Shown: piece after piece, positions 26,699 to 30,061 of the stretch
Numbering within the stretch: position 1 is the stretch's first letter
Layout of the letters: every line of letters starts with the position of its first letter
NCBI GenBank assembly: GCA_035446765.1
Contig: DAOTFU010000009.1
Coordinates: 1 to 30,061, forward strand
DNA length: 30,061 bases
Source of the DNA: JALOAF01 sp035446765
GTDB lineage: Bacteria; Patescibacteriota; Gracilibacteria; Absconditabacterales; Absconditicoccaceae
Direction of reading: 5' to 3'
Notes under the pieces: generated by a model
The model's input: only the letters and a program-made list of their open reading frames with translations
Databases searched by the model: none
What the model was told of the DNA's origin: nothing
Position numbers and translations under genes: made by a program

Positions 26699-28618
26699 TT
26701 AATCAGCGTCTATTACTTCCTCTTCTCCTTTATCATCTTTTTTTGATTTTTTATTATCTTTTTTTCAATCTTTGTCTTCAATCTCTGTATCTGGATCTCA
26801 TCCAGTATTTTGAGTTTGAGCTTGATATTTTTGATAAAGTTCTTGGAATTCTTTTTGAATTCTTTCTATCTCTTTATCTAAATCTTCTTTTGTAGCATCT
26901 TCTTTTTCTTTTAGCTCTTTTGATTCAGCGATTAATTTATTTACTTCTTCTTTGGCTTCATCTGGTAGTTTATCTTTGTTTTCTTCAAGAAGATTTTCCA
27001 TTTGATATGTTAGTTGTTCTAGTTTGTTTTTAGATTCAACCAATTCTCTTCTTTTTTTATCTTCTTCTGCAAATCTTTCTGCATCTTCTTTTGCTTTTGC
27101 AATTTCGTCATCAGAAAGATCTGTAGCTCATTGTATAACTACATTTTGTTTTTTACCAGTAGACTTTTCTTCTGCGCTTACATTCAATATACCATTTGCA
27201 TCGATATCAAATGTTACCTCAATTTGTGGTTGTCATCTTCTCATGTTTGGTATTCATTCTAGATTGAATTGTCACAATGATTTGTTGTCTTTTGCAAATT
27301 GTCTTTCTCATTGTACTACATGTACAGTTACAGCTGATTGATTGTCTGTGGCTGTAGTATATATATTAGATTTTTTTGCAGGTATTGTAGTGTTTCTTTC
27401 TATCAATTTATGTGCTAGTCATCACTCTACTTCTACAGCAAGAGAAAGAGGAGTAACATCCATCAAAAGTATATCTTTTACATCTCATTGTATAATTCAT
27501 CCTTGGATTGCAGCACCTTGTGCTACTGATTCATCTGGATTTACAGTAGATTTTGGTTCTTTGTCAAATATGTCTTTTACTATTTTTTTGATAGCTGGCA
27601 TCCTAGTAGAACCTCACACCAATATGATTTCGTTGATTTCTCATTTGTCCAATTTACTATCTTTTAGTGCTTGAATTACTGGTTGTTTACATTTTTCCAA
27701 CAAATCTTTTGCTAAGTTTTCAAATTGAGCTCTAGTTAAACTTTCGGTAAGATTTTTTGGCTGTCAAGCATCATCAGTACATATAAATGGTATAGTAATA
27801 TCTACTCTTTCTACTTGAGAAAGTTGCATCTTGGCTTTTTCTGCTTCATCTTTTAGTCTTTGCATAGCCATAGCATTTTCTTTTAAGTTTATTCATTCTT
27901 TTGTATTAAATGAGTCTACTAGATAGTTTATGATTTTTTGATCGAAGTCCTTACCTCCAAGTTGTGTATCTCCACTTGTAGATAATACTTGGAAAGTTCA
28001 TTCTCATCCTATTTCTAATATAGTTACATCAAATGTTCATCCTCAAAGATCAAATACTACTATTTTTTCGTCTTTGTTTTGTCATTCACCATATGTCAAT
28101 GAAGCGGCAGTTGGTTCATTTATGATTCTTTCTACTTTGAGCCCTGCAATTTCCCCAGCAGCTTTTGTTGCATTTCTCTGAGCGTCATTGAAGTAAGCAG
28201 GAACCGTGATTACTGCTTGTGTTACGGGTGTTCAAAGAAATTTTTCTGCATCTTCTTTGATTTTTTTCAAGATGAATCCAGAAAGTTGTTCTGGTTTGTA
28301 GTCTTTTTTGTCTACTGTCACCAAAATACCACCATCTGATCACTCTTTAATATCATATGGCATGTCTTTTACCTCATCTTTAACTTCTTTGTACTTTCTA
28401 CCAATAAATCTTTTGGTCTCAAATATTACATTTTTTGGTTCTAAGACAGCTTTTCTTTTGGCTAGATCTCATACCAACATCTCCTCTCCTTTTATATAAA
28501 CTATAGAGGGAGTAGTCCTAGCACCTTCTCAATTTGCTATTACATTTGATTTGTCTCACATCATGTATGCAACACAAGAGTTAGTTGTACCAAGATCTAT
28601 TCAAATAATTTTTCACAT
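26699..28618 (-). CDS. dnaK: Chaperone protein DnaK
   Basis: ATP-driven Hsp70 chaperone. The 639-aa protein has the full family order: GIDLGTTNSCVAYM, NVIFETKRFIGRKY, VITVPAYFNDAQRNATKAAG, INEPTAASLTYG, the second phosphate loop VVFDLGGGTFDVTILEIGDG, the LVGGSTRMPAI motif, DVTPLSLAVEVEGG and the substrate-binding domain (RGQPQIEVTFDIDANGILNV). The C-terminal lid is Lys/Glu-rich and ends GEEEVIDAD. The second codon is TGA (Gly), so the gene would appear to end at once under the standard code. dnaJ and grpE are not adjacent. The leader is about 140 bases with a long hairpin; no CIRCE element is seen. Confidence 0.97.
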
Positions 28619-28644
28619 TGTTTTAAATTTTATCTTATAAAATT

Positions 28645-28734
28645 TTAGCTAATAGCTGTTTGCTAATTGCTGATAGCGAAGGCACTTTTATTAAAGTTTT
28701 CGCAGTCAGCCATTGGCCATAAGCTATCGGCTAA
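28645..28734. repeat. Long imperfect hairpin in the dnaK leader
   Basis: Outer arms TTAGCTAATAGCT (28645-28657) and AGCTATCGGCTAA (28722-28734); inner arms GCTGATAGCGAA and TTCGCAGTCAGC; and a tip ACTTT/AAAGT (28684-28697). The whole 90 bases can fold into one stem. Confidence 0.75.
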
Positions 28735-28763
28735 TTTAGTATCACCAAAGTGATGTTAGTGCT

Positions 28764-28791
28764 ATAATAATTAAAAAAAAATAAATTTCAA
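28764..28791 (-). promoter_or_regulatory. Promoter of dnaK
   Basis: On the minus strand TTGAAA, 16 bases, TATTAT followed by AGCAC. The whole promoter is flanked by AGTGCTA (28758-28764) and TAGCACT (28799-28805), a perfect 7-bp inverted repeat that may be a repressor site. A small hairpin ATCAC/GTGAT lies just downstream (28741-28754). Confidence 0.6.
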
Positions 28792-28880
28792 GAAAAAGTA
28801 GCACTTTTTTTGTTTACGTGCTATACTTTTTGTAGAAATGTTGTTTAATAGGGGTTTTTGTTATAAAATTAGGCAGCGTA

Positions 28881-29879
28881 TTAATATTTTTGTATATCAT
28901 TTTCCACATTTCTGTTCTTCTTTTTAATCCCTTTTTTGACTCTGTTTGCTGGTTCTGTTTCTATATGTTGATATCTTTTGTAGTTTTTTTTGTTTTTTGC
29001 TTGATACTTATCAGAACCAGAGACTGGTTTATTTGTTTTGTTTAATCTTATTTTGTGACCATCTATTTGGTGGCTATCTTTTTCTAGGTCACCATATTTT
29101 ATATCAAGTTCTTGTTTTTTAGCTTCTATTTCAATTTGTTTTTTGCTTTTCTTTTCTTCAAAATATTCCTCATTAAATGTATTATAATAATCATTTTTTA
29201 AGTCATTTTGTTCTGTATTATTGTCTTCATTTGGTGTGTCTCGTTCTAGAGCTTCCATCAATGCGGGGCTATCCTCGTATGATCATATATTGTATATGTT
29301 TTTTTCAGCAGAGGGGTCTGCTATATCTTCTATAGGTATAAATTTTAATTTTGGATCATGCTCTTTTCAGGGATTATTTTGGTTTAATTGTTCTTCATCT
29401 TCTTGTAAGATATCTCGAGCAGCTTGTGCTTGTTTAGCTTTAGTATTTGATAAGTTTTCTCATAGTTGTTTACCTACAGCAGGTTCTTGTTTTTCTTTAT
29501 ATGATTTATATATTTTTTTACCTTCTAAGTGATTAATTAATTCTTCTGTTAAACTATTTATTTTTTCTTGATTTTGCAGTGTTTTTCTTCATGTTAATTC
29601 TTCTTTTTTGATTTTTAATTCTGATAATTGATTATCAATATTGATAACTTGTCTTCGTTTTTTGTTTATATTCTCGTCTATATTTTGTTCTTTGATTAGA
29701 TATTCATAAGTATTTTTTCATTCTTTTATCATGCTAATTTTTTTTTCTTTATTTTTTAGTGCTCTATCATATGCTGTTTTAGCATTTTTTAATTCTTTTG
29801 TTAAAGTTGTGATTTTTTCATCAATTTTTTTTAATCTTTCTTGGTTTAATTGATCAATGTAGTTTGTTTGTTCTTTCAT
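28881..29879 (-). CDS. Coiled-coil protein, unknown
   Basis: A 332-aa protein, very rich in Lys, Glu, Asn and Gln. Residues about 5-130 are a long coiled coil (INSLTEELINHLEG, KKIDEKITTLTKELKNAKTA). The middle is acidic (EDEEQLNQNNPGKEHD) and the end is basic (KGIKKKNRNVENDIQKY). There is no signal peptide or membrane segment. I do not recognise a family. Five TGA glycines are read through. Three CGA codons occur in charged contexts where neither Arg nor Trp can be preferred. It is upstream of dnaK on the same strand, but the dnaK promoter lies between, so co-regulation is uncertain. Confidence 0.75.
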
Positions 29880-29910
29880 TTTTTTGTTTAATATCGTATA
29901 AAGTATTATA

Positions 29911-29938
29911 ATTATAATGGATATTATATTATTGTCAA
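29911..29938 (-). promoter_or_regulatory. Promoter of the coiled-coil protein gene
   Basis: On the minus strand TTGACA, 16 bases, TATAAT: the only full-consensus promoter in the window. Confidence 0.8.
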
Positions 29939-30014
29939 ATTTCTTGTCACAAATTTAGTTCTGAATCGTATACTATAGTAGAACAGAAGTTTTTTTTAAT
30001 TCTATTTATACAAA

Positions 30015-30061
30015 ATGCATAGATTTATGTGTATTGATATTGCTTATAATCTACCTGTAGG
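30015..30061 (+). CDS. Start of a protein-coding gene (3' partial)
   Basis: ATG followed by an open frame to the window end, beginning MHRFMCIDIAYNLPVG. The IDIAYNLPVG strand could be the start of the primosomal helicase PriA, whose N-terminal domain begins with a similar strand, but 15 residues are too few to name it. A weak promoter-like region (TATACTATAGT) lies 40 bases upstream. Confidence 0.4.
   Translation, partial: MHRFMCIDIAYNLPV

Noticed and set aside
28741..28805. CIRCE (HrcA) operator upstream of dnaK
   Set aside because: The inverted repeat AGTGCTA/TAGCACT resembles CIRCE in part, but the 34-base spacing and missing outer bases do not fit TTAGCACTC-N9-GAGTGCTAA.

Overview
The window is AT-rich DNA from an ultra-small Candidate Phyla Radiation bacterium of the Gracilibacteria/Absconditabacteria (BD1-5/SR1) type. 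The main evidence is the genetic code. Most genes read through many in-frame TGA codons, and these fall on invariant glycines: the SAM-binding loop of RsmA, the GxGD motif of the prepilin peptidase, the HD motif of RNase Y and the start of DnaK. TGA is therefore glycine here (translation table 25), only TAA and TAG stop, and apparent short ORFs are fragments of full genes. Several in-frame CGA codons fall where the families have tryptophan or another aromatic residue, while sure arginines use AGA, AGG, CGT or CGC. This suggests that CGA (perhaps CGG) is read as Trp.

Layout. 1-3115: a partial secreted or surface protein (leucine-rich start, propeller-like repeats broken by a 100-N assembly gap, Ig-like segment, C-terminal SLH-like domain). 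3161-4321: rsmA and an acyl carrier protein on the minus strand. 4491-8441: plus-strand run of RNase Y, an Lgt-like membrane protein and a membrane-anchored baseplate-J-like protein. 8443-8877: AMMECR1-like protein (minus). 8978-10108: tgt lacking its zinc cysteines. 10198-11805: DUF4012 protein (minus). 11935-13973: prepilin peptidase, an unknown membrane protein and a small membrane protein with a rare strong Shine-Dalgarno site. 14072-16120: S51 peptidase and U32/TrhP-type protein, separated by repeats. 16178-17110: folD (minus).

17258-21122 is a mixed stretch. dCMP deaminase and an MtaB-like methylthiotransferase use the host code. An unknown 188-aa protein and a hemolysin/OlsB-like acyltransferase contain about 33 glycines without one TGA, so they look recently acquired. 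21159-25380: RluA-type pseudouridine synthase (minus), a Q/N-rich disordered protein, a SecD with a large parvulin-like insertion, and a SemiSWEET transporter. 25534-30061: a stand-alone [FeFe]-hydrogenase H-cluster-like protein, dnaK and a coiled-coil protein (all minus), then the start of a plus-strand gene.

Most genes are housekeeping: translation and RNA modification (RsmA, Tgt, TrhP, MtaB, RluA), RNA decay (RNase Y), protein export and surface (SecD, prepilin peptidase, Lgt-like, SLH protein), one-carbon and nucleotide metabolism (FolD, dCMP deaminase) and chaperone (DnaK). Intergenic regions hold clear hairpin terminators, a recurrent promoter form (TTGnnn, exactly 16 bases, TATnnT-like) and several families of nested inverted repeats. 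I see no rRNA, tRNA, CRISPR array, transposase or phage module.
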